Shown here: one piece after another, positions 1 to 11,174 of the stretch
How positions within the stretch are numbered: the first letter of the stretch is position 1
How the letters are laid out: every line of letters starts with the position of its first letter
From: Neoceratodus forsteri
Taxonomy: Eukaryota; Chordata; Ceratodontiformes; Ceratodontidae
NCBI GenBank assembly: GCA_016271365.2
Contig: CM028131.1
Location: 174,286,501-174,350,500 of the forward strand
Length of the DNA: 64,000 bases
Direction: 5' to 3'
The notes under the pieces: model-generated
The model's database searches: none
What the model saw: only the letters and a program-made list of their open reading frames with translations
Told to the model about the DNA's origin: nothing
Position numbers and translations under genes: made by a program

Positions 1-164
1 CAGCCATTACTATGAAAGAAAAATTTTCTCCACACTTGTGGCCTATGAGCGATGAAGTCTTCCACTAGTTACCAGGGGCAAATGCTATGACCAACTATCC
101 TATGCAATATCACTAGCTGCAGTGGATCCAGCTGGATGGTCTTTGACATTCTCAATGTTAATTG
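1..164. other. No recognisable feature
   Basis: I see no gene or familiar repeat here. The CR1-A similarity of the next block begins near 165, so this is the DNA flanking the truncated 3' side of that copy. Confidence 0.5.
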
Positions 165-2443
165 CCATCCCCATCTAGAAATTGTGCCCCCCTTGTTTTT
201 GCACATCTCTTTTCTGAAAGATGCTACCCTTCTGGACTTTGTTGAGTCCTTGAGGTACTTGAAAGTTTCTATCATGTTTCATCTCTCCCTCCTTTGCTTG
301 AGGGTATACATATTAAGCTCTTTTGGTATCTCCCTCAAATGGCTTCTGGTGCAGACCCTGCATTGGGTCTCACCAACTGTCTGTACGGAGGAATAACAAC
401 GTCATGTTTTCTACTGGTGATACGCCTCTCCCTATGCATCCCAGTATTCACCCCAGCTTTTCTTTCTGCCTTCTCACATTGCTTGCCTACCTTTAGGCTA
501 TCTGATATGACTCTCCCAGGTCCATTTTTATTGTTGTTAATACTCCCCCATTGTGTACTCTTTCCCTGGGTTTGGTTTCCCAGGTGCATTACTTCTTTTC
601 TTTGCACTGAATCTAAGCTGCCATACATTTGACCATTCCTCCAACCTTGTCAAGTCTGCTCTCATCCTTTCCACCCCTTGTGTATCAACCTTATTTGCAG
701 ATCTTTGAGTTGTCTGCAAAGAAACATCTTTTCCTTCCAGTCCTTTTGCAATGTCACCTATAAAGACATTAAGAGGACCAGTCCCGAATACTGAACCTGT
801 GGTACCCTACTATACCCCTTCTCTTCAGAGTGGACTCTGTTACTATTACCTCTCTGATGTCAGCCAATTTTTTTTACCGTACCTTCCCAGGATGGCTAAC
901 TTGTTTATTAATCTTTGTGTGGGATTGTGTCAAATGCCTTGCCCTAGTCTAGATAGACCAGCTCCACAGCCCTTCCTTGGTCTTCTACTTTGGTCACCCA
1001 GTCAAAGAAATCATTTGATTTGTTTGGCCATGACCTTCCCACTGTGTATCCATGTTGCTTTGGGTTCTGTGCCCCACTGGCCACTAGGTACTCAGCAATT
1101 CTTTCTTTCAGAAATTATTACGTCATGTTCTCTATCACTGAGATCAAACTAAAAGGTCTGTAACTTCCTGTCTCTGGCTTGCTCCCACTTTTGTGAAGGG
1201 AATCACATCAGCCTTTTCCAGTCCCTCAGGTACCACACTATCCTTCCATGATCTGTTATAAAGGGTAGTCAGTGGTGTTACTAGTTCTCCTTAGTTCTTT
1301 TAGAATTATGTGGTGAATCCCATCAGGCCCCATTGTTTAGTCTACCTTCAATTTCAGGAGTTCTTTCAGGACCCTTTCTTTTGTGAATGGACTGGACTGG
1401 TATCAGCCCCCTATCCATAGTGCTTCTGTTGCTTGGTTTAGGTACCTCCCCTTCCTCTTCTTTTGTGAATACTAAGCAGAAGTATTTGTTCAGTATCCCT
1501 AATTTTTCACTGTCGCCCTCTGCCCACCCCCTTCCCTTTATTAAGCCTCACTCTCCCTCCCTTAGTCATTCTTTGCTCCTTAATGTACCTGTAAAAGATT
1601 TTATCCCCCTTCTTAACTGAGTTGGCTATCTTTTCCTCGGTTTGGGCCTTTGCTATTCTGACTGCCTTCACCGCTTCCTTCTGCTTTAACTGTTACAAGT
1701 TCTCTGTCCAGGTCCTGTGTTTTCTTATGCTTCCTGAAAGCTATCTTTTTCTCCCTAACCTTCCCCGCCTCTTCTTTTGAAGACCATAGTGTTTTTTTCT
1801 TCATTTTGTTTTGTTTACTTACTTCGCACAAAGACTTGTTGCCTCTGTGATTGCAGTTTTGTTTTTTCCCCACTGTGCTCTCACTCTCCTTCTTGCCTGT
1901 TTGCTATTACTTCTCTGAGACACTCTCTCATTCTGCAAAAGTCAGCCCTCCTAAAGCCCAATACCTTCACTTTTGTATGGCTTAACTCTACGGTTGTGTG
2001 CATCATGAATCACACTGTTTGGTGGTCACTTGTTCCCAGATGGCTATCCACTTCTAAATCTGAGATCTTGTCTCCGTTCCCATTTGAGAGTACCAGGTCT
2101 AAGATTGCTCCTCCTGAGTAGGTTCCAACACTTGTTGTCTGAGGCATACCCCCTGTAGAGCATCAAGAATGACCCTGATCTTGGACGTGGTTGCAGCAAA
2201 GGTGCTTCAGTTAACATCTGGCATAACCAGATCCCCCATCAAAAATATCTCCCCATTTTCTGCCATTTTGGGGATGCCGTCTATCATTTCCTTGTCAATT
2301 CCTCCCCCTGAGATGGGGTCTGTATATAACCCCAGTGCAGATTGTGATGTCATTTCCTGTCTCCAGGGTGACCCACAGTGCCTTCTCTCCTCCCTGTTTA
2401 CCCTCTTGTTCTGTTGCTTTGATCCATTTCCTTACAAAGAGAG
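165..2443 (-). mobile_element. CR1 LINE fragment, family A, copy A1
   Basis: This is a minus-strand CR1 retrotransposon remnant, the same family as the copies at 14803-18935 (+) and 37494-42488 (-). On the minus strand it runs from late endonuclease (an LMGDL-type strand near 2260), through the linker region, to the reverse transcriptase and the C-terminal segment IETFKYLKD. Frameshifts and stops are frequent. Both ends are missing: the 5' side stops inside the endonuclease against a (TCTAC)n run, and the 3' side stops before the UTR and octamer tail. It is an old, non-functional copy. Assignment to CR1 is secure from several collinear protein blocks; the exact ends may be off by tens of bases. 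Confidence 0.85.
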
Positions 2444-2472
2444 CTACTACTCTACTCTACTCTACTCTACTC
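2444..2472. repeat. (TCTAC)n microsatellite
   Basis: About five to six pentanucleotide units sit exactly at the 5' truncation point of the CR1-A1 copy. Confidence 0.85.
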
Positions 2473-2514
2473 CAACCATTTTGAATACATCTGTCTGGTA
2501 ATTAACATACCCTA

Positions 2515-2630
2515 GTTTGACATACTTCCTTCTGATACAGAAAATCTCCAGTTTTTAATATTTATTTCCAGTATTGCAAATACCCCAGTTTTGACTATTT
2601 ATTTCTGGTATTGAAAATACCCCAGTTTTA
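2515..2630. repeat. 37-bp minisatellite, segment 1
   Basis: Imperfect tandem units of 37 bp share the blocks TATTTATTTCTGGTATTG and AAATACCCCAGTTTT. Related units reappear at 5101-5165 and 7820-7912, on the far sides of the two large insertions that follow. The array therefore seems to have been one locus later split by transposons. Confidence 0.75.
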
Positions 2631-5100
2631 CATACTAACATACTAAAATGCCAGCAGAATAGGCCTAATGGTCTTTTGTGTCTACTCGTTTGGTCAGCCC
2701 CCACCCTGGGAGCTGACCTTGCTGCCCCCCTCGCCTTGTCTGGCTTCTCCCTTCCCAATTCCAGATATTCTTTCTGCATTGAATTTTGCTTCCAGAACCC
2801 TTCCCTGTACCTGTCACACCCCCTTTTGAACCCATCCACCGTCTCTGCTTCCACCAGCCCCCTAGGCAGTGCATTCCATGGCTCTACCTCCCTCTCAGTG
2901 AAGTAGCACCTCCTCCTTTCTCTCCTGAATCTTCCCCCCTTCAGCTTCCACCCATGCCCTCTAGTGGCCCCCTCCTCCTCCTTCCTTCGGAGCACCCTGA
3001 CTGTTCCTCCCTATTTACCCACTTCATGTACCTGAAGACCTCTATCATATCCCCTGTCCCTTCTTTCTTCCAATGTGTACATATTTAGCTCTTTGAGCTC
3101 TCCTCATAGGTCCTGTCCCTAAGCCCCAAATAATTTTGATTGCTCTCTTCTGGACCGTCTCTAGGAGTTTAATGTCCCTCTTTAAGTATGGCCTCCAAAA
3201 CTGCATGCAGTACTCGAGGTGCAGCCTCACCAAGCAGTTATACAGAGGAGTATCACTTCCCTCATTCTGGAGGTGATCCCCTAGCGATGCATCCCAGCAT
3301 CCTGTTGGCCTTGGCTGCTGCTGTCCCACAAGTCTCCAGTTGTTCATCTGACATCCACCACCACCCCACATCCCTCTCAGCCATCGAGACTTGTGGCATT
3401 TCCCCCCCCAGGGTGTACACTTGGCCCGGGTTTCTGGCCCCCAGGTGCAGTACCTTGCATTTCCCTGCATTGAACCTCAGCTTCCACTTTCTAGACCATC
3501 TTTCCAGAGCCTCCAGGTCCCACTGTAGGGCCACCCTCCCCTTCTCCTCGTCCACCACCGCCCCCAGTTTTGAGTCATCCGCAAAGAGACTCATCTCACT
3601 CCTGATACCTGTCCTTATGTCAGAGATATAGGTGTTGAACAGGAGGGGCCCAAGGACTGATCCCTGTGGGACCCCATTAATGACCCTCCTTGGGATGAGA
3701 CTATCCCATCAACTACGACCCTCTGGGTCTGGTCCTGGAGCCAGTTGCCTATCCATCTGATCATCTGGTTCCCCACCCCCAATTCTCCCAGCTTATCCAA
3801 CAGGCCCACATGAGGAACAGAGTCAAATGCCTTGCTGAAGTCTAGAAAGAGGACGTCCACTGGTCTTCCCAGGTCCAAGGCACTCGTCACCCAGTCATAG
3901 AACTCCACAAGGTTTGTCTGACACGATTTCCTCGGGACAAATCCATGCAGTCTATCATCCAGGCACCCTGACTTTTCCAGGGTCCTCCCCAGCCTCTCCT
4001 TGACAATGCCCGCCATCATCTTGCCTACCACCGATGTCAGGCTGACAGGCCTATAGTTCCCTGCCACATCCCTTGATCCCCCTCTTGTAAATAGGCACTA
4101 TATGCACCACCTTCCAGTCCTGGGGCACCCACCCTGTCCTCAGACAGATGGTGAAAATCTCTGCCAGGGGTTTCGCCAGGACATCCACAAGTTCCTTCAG
4201 CACTCTGGGATGTAATTTATCCGGCCTGGTGCTTTCTCCATCTTAAGGTCCCAAGGGCTTCCCTCACTCTCTTTGCTGTGATTTCCACTTCCGCTACCTC
4301 TTCTTCCTGCTTAACCTTCCCCCTTCCTGCCAGTGATGCCTCCCCCTCTCCCCAGACCTGCTGATCAGTAAGGGTCCCCCCCTCCTCAGTATCACTGTCT
4401 CCTCCCATGTATGATGCAGCACCCCCATTTTCCTTGGTGAAAACTGAGGTGAAGTACTCATTTAGTATCTCAGCCTGCTTCCCCCCGGGGCTTGTGCCCA
4501 TCTCTCCCCTGTTTTAATCCTGCTAATCTGCCTCTTCACCCTTCGTTTTTAACCAGCGTATCTAAAGAACCCCTTGTTCCATCTCCTAATTTCCCTGGCC
4601 AGGTTCTGCTCCTTCCTTACCTTATCCGCCCTCTCCACCCTAGTGGCCCTTCTAGCCATCAGCTGCGTACTCCTCTGATCCCTTTCACTCCTTGAGCACT
4701 TGAATTGCCTATAGGCTTCCTTCTTTCCTGCACCACCTCCTGGACCTCCCTGGTCCACCAGCAGGTTTTTTGAGCCCTACCACATTTTCATTTTACTCTT
4801 GCATAGGTGCTGGTAGCATCCTGCACCCCTCTCCTGATGATTTCCCACCTACTATCAGCATCCATGTCTGACCCAATCCCATCCAAACTCTTAAGGATCC
4901 TTCCCATTTCCTTAAAATCTGCCCCCCCTAAAGTCAGTTACCTCCATCTTTGTGCAGCCTGCTACCCCTCCTAGGTCCAGGCAGAACCAGACCGTGGCAT
5001 GGTCACTCCCCACCAATGGGTCCCTTACCTCAGGCCCCAATCTTGTCACTGTCTGCCAGGACCACATCCAGTACCCCTCATCCCTTGGTCGGTTCCCCAG
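2631..5100 (-). mobile_element. CR1 LINE, subfamily B, 5'-truncated
   Basis: This minus-strand CR1 copy belongs to a different subfamily from A. From high to low coordinates it shows the region after the endonuclease (5090-4220), then reverse transcriptase with NYRPVSLTSVVGKMM (about 4050), FLDFSKAFDSVPH (about 3840), LFADDSKLG (about 3580) and a C-terminal segment (3470-2670). The catalytic FADD box is retained, but several frameshifts separate the pieces. The 3' end near 2632 carries two TTAGTATG units, the octamer-type tail typical of CR1. It is GC-richer than its surroundings. It lies inside the 37-bp minisatellite. Confidence 0.88.
3262..4067 (-). pseudogene. CR1-B reverse transcriptase remnant
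   Basis: This is the reverse transcriptase core of the CR1-B ORF2, which would copy LINE RNA at a nicked target. Two open stretches on the minus strand cover it: 4067-3615 (fingers and palm, including LDFSKAF and the GNWLQDQTQRVVVDG block) and 3594-3262 (from MSLFADDSKLG onward). They are in different frames, so the PQG-box region at about 3600-3680 contains a lesion. The catalytic aspartates in FADD are visible. No intact full-length ORF2 exists in this copy. Confidence 0.85.
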
Positions 5101-5165
5101 GAACCTAATTCTGGTACTGCAAATACCTTAGTTTTGAATATTTATTTCTGGTACTGAAATGACCC
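5101..5165. repeat. 37-bp minisatellite, segment 2
   Basis: Just under two units of the array seen at 2515-2630 (TTCTGGTACTGCAAATACC type) are squeezed between the CR1-B copy and repeat R. Confidence 0.65.
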
Positions 5166-5587
5166 CATTTTTATGTTTGCTTGTGCGCATGCACAAGAAA
5201 CATGTTGTGATAGCTTGCTGGAGTAGCAGGTTGTGGAGGTGTGGCCGTGTTGTGGCCAATGCCACCAGTGCTTTTTAGGGCTTGTCTGTGTGGCACCAAT
5301 GAATGAGCACGCTGTCTATGACAGCAAGTCAAAAGCGTGCCACCAACTTGAAACAATTTCACTGCTGCAATAAGGGGGCAACCCATCATTACAGGGTGTG
5401 CCTTGCCTGGTGTAAGATTTCAGTAAACATGGCAGTGGCTGTTGCCATCCACCTCTCACAGTCCTGCCTGAAAGCCGATGTCAGGGATGCTCAATCCCCA
5501 TGTCGACATGCTGCCTCCCCAGTTCATTTGCCAATGGGGAGCCCAATCCCCTTTGGCATGATGTCCCTGTAGTTTAATTTGTATGCC

Positions 5588-6069
5588 AAAGGCCAACCAA
5601 GTAGCACTGAGGGCTAAGGCACTGCACACCTTACCTTGTGCAATGTCGATGACCTGGGTTCAGCAATGAGCATGGGCAGAGCTGGATGGAGCTGCAGGAA
5701 AGGCAGATCTCTCTCCTTTCCAGGGAGGGAAGGTCACATCCCTTAGCTATTGTCTGCCTCCTGGTGGAGTCCAGGAGTCAGTACTGGCTAGAGGTGCATA
5801 GGTGCTAGGCCCGACAGGTGAGTGGAGGGGATGTTATTGGGGCTTTAGTAAGCATATGCACCTCCTCACACAGGTGACTACTCCTGGGGCCCCAGGTGAA
5901 AATTGGAGAAAACATTCCTGTAGCAGGATGATGCCCGACCCCCTGCGGGTACTGCTCCCCCACCAGGCATAAGGTAAGCCCGGGGTGTGTGTCAGAGCTG
6001 GGGGAGTTGGTCAGGTTGAATGGGGAAAGCTGCATAAGGGCATAAAATAAAGTAGTGATTGAAAAAAGA
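5588..6069 (+). mobile_element. 482-bp tRNA-derived SINE with 9-bp target duplication
   Basis: The direct repeat TTGTATGCC flanks the insert at 5579-5587 and 6070-6078. The 5' end is tRNA-like: an A-box-like TAGCACTGAGGGCTAAGG near 5611 and a B-box-like GACCTGGGTTCA near 5650. The body shows no protein coding, and the 3' end is A-rich (AAATAAAG... GAAAAAAGA). This is the layout of a Pol III SINE mobilised by a LINE. The insert interrupts repeat R copy 1 and is therefore younger than it. The SINE family is not identified. Confidence 0.72.
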
Positions 6070-6599
6070 TTGTATGCCGAGGGGGTGCCAAATCCCCCTC
6101 GACATCATGCCCCCCAAAACACAGACCCATTTTCTTTGCCAATGGGGTGCCCAATCTCCGTTGGCTCCAGTAGTCCCAAAACATACAGGTGGCACACTGG
6201 AATCCCACCCCAGCATGCCAAATGTACCTGTAAAAAAGAAAACCTTCCCACAAAGTTTTTCTTTTTTTTTAACCTGTAAACAAGAAAATGGTCCCTCATT
6301 GTCTGTGATGCCCTCCTCCCCCACAACCTGCACCCATCCTCTGCGCACCCCACCTCCTCACACACACACCCTCATCCCATACTTAGCTCTGGAGCCCAGT
6401 GCGATGATCTTTGGTGGAGTGGGAATACATCTGCACCCTTCAAATCCAGCCGCGAACTGAAGAAATGCCAGTATGCTGTATAATGGCATAAATGGGGGGG
6501 GTTCAACTTAGGTGGATATCTTGGCCACTTTTGTGCGTTTTGGCCCCAAATGTTAAACATGGTGTTCTTGGGATGCCACCTCATGAACCCTGTCACTAT

Positions 6600-7290
6600 C
6601 ATGTCATTATTCCGTCCCAAAAGGTGATTTTGTAGTCACTACGTGGAATCACCTTCCAGGAATGATTAAGGAAATGACAGTGTCACTGCTCATGATGTGG
6701 GTTCCCAAAAAGCTTATATTGCAAATTTGGTGAACAAATTCCAAAAAATGACTACGTTACCAGCATGCGTTGTGCAGTTTCTATGCATGCACATAACTTC
6801 ATCAATTTTTTATATTTGTACTCCAAATTTTCAACATTGTCATTTTTGCACACTTCCTTATGAACAGTACAGCTGTAATTTTTCACATCCTGCTCAAAAC
6901 ATGTTTTTGCACCTGTGGCACACAATGAGCGCAGTCTCACTGTGAAATCAACATTTGGGACAGATTTAGAAAATCACAGTGCCACTGTTCATGAGCAGAG
7001 GTCCCAAAATGCCTATTTTGAAAATCCTGGTGTAAAAAAATTCCTCAAATAATTGCATTACTGGAGTGCGTTGTACAATTTCTATGCACACTCCTGACTT
7101 CACCAATTTTTTTATATTTTCACTCCAGATTTTCAACATTATCATGTTTTTTACACCTCCTCGTGGACAGCACAGCTGTCATTTTTCACATCCTGTTCAA
7201 AATGTGTTTTCGCACCTGTGGCACCAAATGGTGCAGTTGCTGTGCAAAATCACTTTTGGGCTAATAAACTTACAGTGTCACTGTTCATAC
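6600..7290 (+). repeat. About 300-bp tandem units inside repeat R
   Basis: Two and a bit degenerate units run in tandem. Each has, in order, a CACTGTTCATGA-type block, a CAATTTTTTATATTT tract, TTTTCAACATT, a CAGCTGTAATTTTTCACATCC-type stretch and a GCACCTGTGGCAC block. Repeat R copy 2 carries about five such units, so unit number varies between copies. Confidence 0.75.
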
Positions 7291-7429
7291 AGTGCAGTCA
7301 CAAAAAGTCCATGTTGAAAACTTGGAGTGAAAATACCAAAAAACACCCAGTGCTTTAGGGTTTCTGACCATAAACCCTACCCTGTAGGGACTAACAGGCA
7401 TCAGGGGTGTGACTTGGGATTATTGACAG

Positions 7430-7650
7430 TAATGCTCATGCCATTCCACCCCTGTCCTGCAGCCAGTGACAGGCATCGAGGTGTGCCTTGGACTCTTTGG
7501 CCCCAAAGTTCACTCCATTCTCCTATACTGCACCCATTTCAGCGTATTTCCTTATGGAATGGTGTGAGTGTAAAGCCTGAACACCCCAAGGCACACCCTG
7601 ACACTTGTTAGTGTCTGCAGGGTAGGGTGAAGTGAAATGGCATGAGCGTT
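7430..7650. repeat. Inverted repeat inside repeat R
   Basis: The left arm begins GCTCATGCCATTCCACCCC and includes AGGTGTGCCTTGG. The right arm carries the complementary blocks CCAAGGCACACC and GAAATGGCATGAGCG. The arms are about 75 bp with a loop of about 70 bp. The same foldback is present in copy 2 near 44380-44610. Confidence 0.7.
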
Positions 7651-7819
7651 ATGGGTGACAACCCAAAGGCACACCCCAATGCCTGTCCATCTCTGCAGGG
7701 TGAGGGTGGGGTTGTCATCAGTTCAATACTTCACTGCCATTCCTATTCTGCATCTGTCTAACTCCTGCACTTCTAATGCTAATGCCAGCAATCAAACATT
7801 CAGCATTGACAAATGCTTA

Positions 7820-7912
7820 TTGAATACTTATTTCTGTTACTGAATATGCCCTGGTTTTGCATACTTATTTCTGTTATCGAACATGCCCCAGTTTGACATT
7901 CCTTTTCTGGTA
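7820..7912. repeat. 37-bp minisatellite, segment 3
   Basis: Two to three units with TTTCTGTTACTGAATATGCC and CTGGTTTTGCATAC sit in the same spacing as segments 1 and 2, immediately after the right end of repeat R. Confidence 0.7.
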
Positions 7913-8552
7913 TCAAGCTCTCCCTGCATTCTGCCTGCTGCTCCATCACTCCTGATGCTGGTTCTTGCTTCCTTATGCTGTATTATTTTTTGGGGGGGAT
8001 TATTACCCTATCAGTGTAACATTTGCTGTTTGGTTCCACATCCTCAGCTGTGGTTTCCCTGTTATTCCCATGGCAGGGACTGGTTGTCTCGTGGGGCATT
8101 GTGGTTTCAAGTGGCACGAGCATGCTTTTACATAAACTATGATTTAGTCTGCTCCTTTACCTCAGCAGCTTTCAATCTTTCTGGTTTAAAATACTTCAAC
8201 CTCACAACCTGCATGGCTTCAAGATATTCATTCCATTCCATTACAGAGTTGCAAATGTTCTTAATGGACTAACTTACTATAACTCTGCCTTAATGCCTAT
8301 TAAAGTATTCATGCTAATCATCTGAATTCACTCTTCATTTTGACGCCACACCAGTCAGCTGCTTGTGTAAACTGTATGATTTGCTCCTTTATCCTATCAA
8401 GAGTTTTGGTACTTTTCATGCCTTGACCAGCAAGAAACCTTATTTCAATCGTGTGTGCTACTTGTTAACTAAGGACTACCTAAATTACTATGCTGGCATT
8501 CTATAAGTTACAGTATCTTCTCCTCCAGGGTAAATAGACATTCCCTTATCCT
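7913..8552. other. Unassigned spacer
   Basis: There is an open stretch of about 130 codons at 7883-8272, but its composition is not protein-like and it matches nothing I know. I see no repeat structure here. Confidence 0.4.
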
Positions 8553-9971
8553 ACAGGAAGCTGGGAACTACAGACCGGCCAGCCTCACCTCATTAGTGGG
8601 GAAGATCATGAAAGCACTACTGAAGGAGAGATTGGTGGAACATCTGGACCCAAGGCAGCATGGTTTCACCAGGAGGAGGTCATGGCAGACCAACCTCATT
8701 GAATTTTTTGACTGGGTGACAAAGGAGGTGGATCAGGGGAGGGCAGTGGACATGGCCTTTCTGGACTTCAGCAAGGCCTTTAACACTGTGCCACATAGGA
8801 GGCTATTAAACAAACTGGGGAATATGGGAGTGGGCAGGGCAACAGTGGGGTGGTTAGGTAACTGGCTGGGTGGCAGGAAACAGAGGGTGGTGGTAAATGC
8901 CTGTCACTCCACAGAAGGAAGAGTGACCAGTGGGGTAACACAGGGATCAGTGCTGGGACTGGCCCTATTCAACGTCTTCATCAGTGACATTGCACAGGAC
9001 CTAGAAGACAGAATTTCCCTGTTTGCTGATGACACAAAACTCTGTAACAGAGTGGACACACCAGAGGGTGTAGACAGAATGAGAAGGGACCTGCAGAAAC
9101 CTGAAGAATGGTCAGGGGTTTAGTAGTTGAAATTCAATGCAAAGAAGTGCAAGGTAATGCATATGGGGCACAAAAACCCTGGAACAATATATCAGTTGGG
9201 GGGGTGAGGATATAGCATGCACCAAGCAGGAAAGGGATCTTGGAGTTATCATCTCTGATGACCTCAAAATATGGAAACAGTGCGGCAAGGCAGCAGGTAA
9301 AGCAAATAGGATGCTGGGATGCATAGGCAGGGGCATCACCAGCAGAAAAAGAGAGGTCATAATTCCCCTAAACAAGACACTAGTGAGGCCCCACCTAGAG
9401 TACAGTGTACAGTTCTGGAGACCTTACCTACGTAAGGACATAGACAGGGTAGAGAAGGTTTAGAGGAGGGCAACAAAGATGGTACATGGATTGCATTGCA
9501 AGTCCTATGAGGACAGGTTGAATGACTTGAATATGTACTCCCTGGAGGAGAGGAGGGAGAGAGGGGATATGATAGAGACATACAAGTATCTTACAGGAAG
9601 GAACAGGGTGCATTAATACACTATTTTTCAGAGAAAAAGATGTCCCAGGACTAGAGGGCATGGGGTGAAGTTGGAGGGAGGGTGATTCAGAGGAAACTTG
9701 AGGAAGAATTTCTTCACGGAATGGGTGGTAGACACGTGGAACACCCTGCCAGAGGAAGTAGTGGGGGCTGAAACAATCATGGGATTTAAGAATGCATGGG
9801 ATAGACATAAGGGAATTCAGGAGGTCAGGGGTAACGGGCAACAGACTTCTAGGAAAACAAAGTGAATTTATAAGCTCAAATGGGCAGACTGGGTGGGCCG
9901 TAGGCCCTTATCTGCCGACAGTGTCTATGTATCTATGTATCTATGTCTCTATGTATCTATGTATCTATGTA
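8553..9971 (+). mobile_element. CR1 LINE, subfamily D, 5'-truncated copy D1
   Basis: The element starts abruptly inside the reverse transcriptase (NYRPASLTSLVGKIMKALL) and runs to a complete 3' end with a UTR and a (TCTATGTA)n octamer tail at about 9927-9970. Coverage and sequence match the short copy at 43020-43287. Such 5' truncation is usual for CR1. The open frame is broken by a TAG at 9121-9123, and further stops follow in the C-terminal part. Confidence 0.9.
8596..9123 (+). pseudogene. CR1-D reverse transcriptase fragment
   Basis: This 175-codon open stretch carries the reverse transcriptase motifs QHGFTRRRSWQTNLIEFFDW, AFLDFSKAFNTVPH, GVTQGSVLG and SLFADDTKLCNRVD in normal order. The catalytic FADD aspartates are present, whereas the usual GVPQG box reads GVTQG and FDTVPH reads FNTVPH. 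It lacks the endonuclease, ORF1 and a start of its own; the first ATG is an internal methionine of the family. A stop ends it in the thumb region. It is a dead fragment. Confidence 0.88.
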
Positions 9972-10340
9972 CAGTGAGGAGGCTTTCCAATCTGGAACTG
10001 CCACCAAATGAACTAACCCAAGCCTGGAGTGAAGGTAATCTTGACCATGGATCTCCAGAGATTTCCTCCTCAAAGTTTTTTTTTCTCTCTTCCATGCCAC
10101 AGATCACAGTACTTGTTAGTTTAGTAATATTCTTAGCTTACTTAGGAAAGTACTGCTGTTGGATGGCCCTACTAGCCATTCTATCTCTTTTAGGAAGCCT
10201 CTTGCAGTCATCAGTGCAAGTCATATTATTGGAGCTATCCTGCTAACTTGCATCTCATGTACAGTATGTTTCACTATGCTGCCTGTAGCTATCAGTCTGC
10301 TTTTCTACCTCCTAGTCATTGATCACTGCCACAATTCTTT
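9972..10340. other. Unassigned spacer
   Basis: No gene or named repeat is visible. A 117-codon open stretch begins in the CR1 tail at 9893 and looks like noise. Confidence 0.4.
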
Positions 10341-10895
10341 TGGAGTTCTTTCCTATGGTACCTTTAGCCAATGGACCCTTCCCTCAGTCTCTCTAGGGGT
10401 GAAACCCTCTTACATGGTCTCTTGCCTTCAGTACCTCTACAGGTGATAATTCCTAATGGAATAGAGAGTGTAAATGGCCACAGTTTTGTAATACAGTTTG
10501 CACTAGCATAACATTATTCTGGTTGCATAGGCCATTGAATTGAAATGTCATGCCTGCAGTTCAATGGGTGAGCAACCAGCCATGCTGACTTCCTGAGCTA
10601 AATAAGCAGTTCTTCCCATCCTCCCTCTGAGGCACTTTCTCTTTGCCCCACCATCCTCCCCTCCTCCTCCAATGGCTCACTTCTCTATTCCCAGGGGGTT
10701 CTTTCATAAGGTACCTTTAGCCAAGGGACCCTTACCATGGCACCTCTAGGGGTGGAACCCTCTTACAGGGTTCCTTGCCTTCAGTACCGTTAGAGGGTGG
10801 TAATTTCTAATGGAATAGAGAGTGCAAAAAGCAACAATGTTCTAATATAGTTGCAAAAGTATTACATTATTCTGGTTGTGTAGGCCATTGAACTG
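10341..10895. repeat. Direct duplication with 353-bp spacing
   Basis: Segments 10341-10542 and 10694-10895 are alignable along their length. Both begin near TTCTTTC..GGTACCTTTAGCCA, continue with CTTGCCTTCAGTACC and TGGAATAGAGAGTG, and end at ATTATTCTGGTTG...GGCCATTGAA. The 150 bp between them is not repeated. The arrangement suggests one and a half copies of a 353-bp unit. Confidence 0.75.
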
Positions 10896-11045
10896 TGTTT
10901 CTATGTATAGGCTGATGTGTGGTTACAGGCTTGTGGAGTAATACTGAAGGTGTCCACCTTTAGTGGAATAGTGTCAGCTCAAACAGCTGCTGTATGTTCT
11001 CAGAGGATAGTGAGGGTTCTTCATTCATTTCAATTAAGCCTTATA

Positions 11046-11172
11046 CCATGACAGGGAGTGGATATATGGGTGGATTTACCATGCCGGGTGTGGTTCAGTC
11101 ATGAGGCGCAGCTGAGTGATTCAACCACACCAGAAGTTGTACATGCACCCATATACCCACTCCCTGGAGATG
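11046..11172. mobile_element. 127-bp palindromic MITE with TA flanks
   Basis: Nearly the whole element is an inverted repeat. The left arm CCATGACAGGGAGTGGATAT mirrors the reverse complement of the right arm, CATCTCCAGGGAGTGGGTAT, and the pairing continues through GGTGTGGTT to a short GC-rich loop near 11105-11116. TA dinucleotides flank it at 11044-11045 and 11173-11174. That fits a Tc1/mariner-like MITE. Confidence 0.65.
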
Positions 11173-11174
11173 TA

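Larger units (their letters stand above)
5166..7819 (+). mobile_element. Unnamed long repeat R, copy 1
   Basis: This is a non-coding repeat of about 2.2 kb, excluding an inserted SINE. It matches, inverted, the discontinuous block at 44204-51995. Anchors found in both copies include the left-end CTTGTGCGCATGCACAAG-like block (5178), CTTGAAACAATTTC (5349), GGTGGCACACTGG (6187), ATAATGGCATAAATGG (6481) and a right-end block ending in CAGCATTGACAAATGC (7801). It contains about 300-bp tandem units and an internal inverted repeat. I see no long ORF, no clear terminal inverted repeats and no poly(A) tail. It may be a non-autonomous DNA transposon or a composite satellite; I cannot name its class. 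Confidence 0.7.

Noticed and set aside
3188..3631. 147-codon plus-strand frame
   Set aside because: Shadow of the CR1-B reverse transcriptase on the opposite strand.
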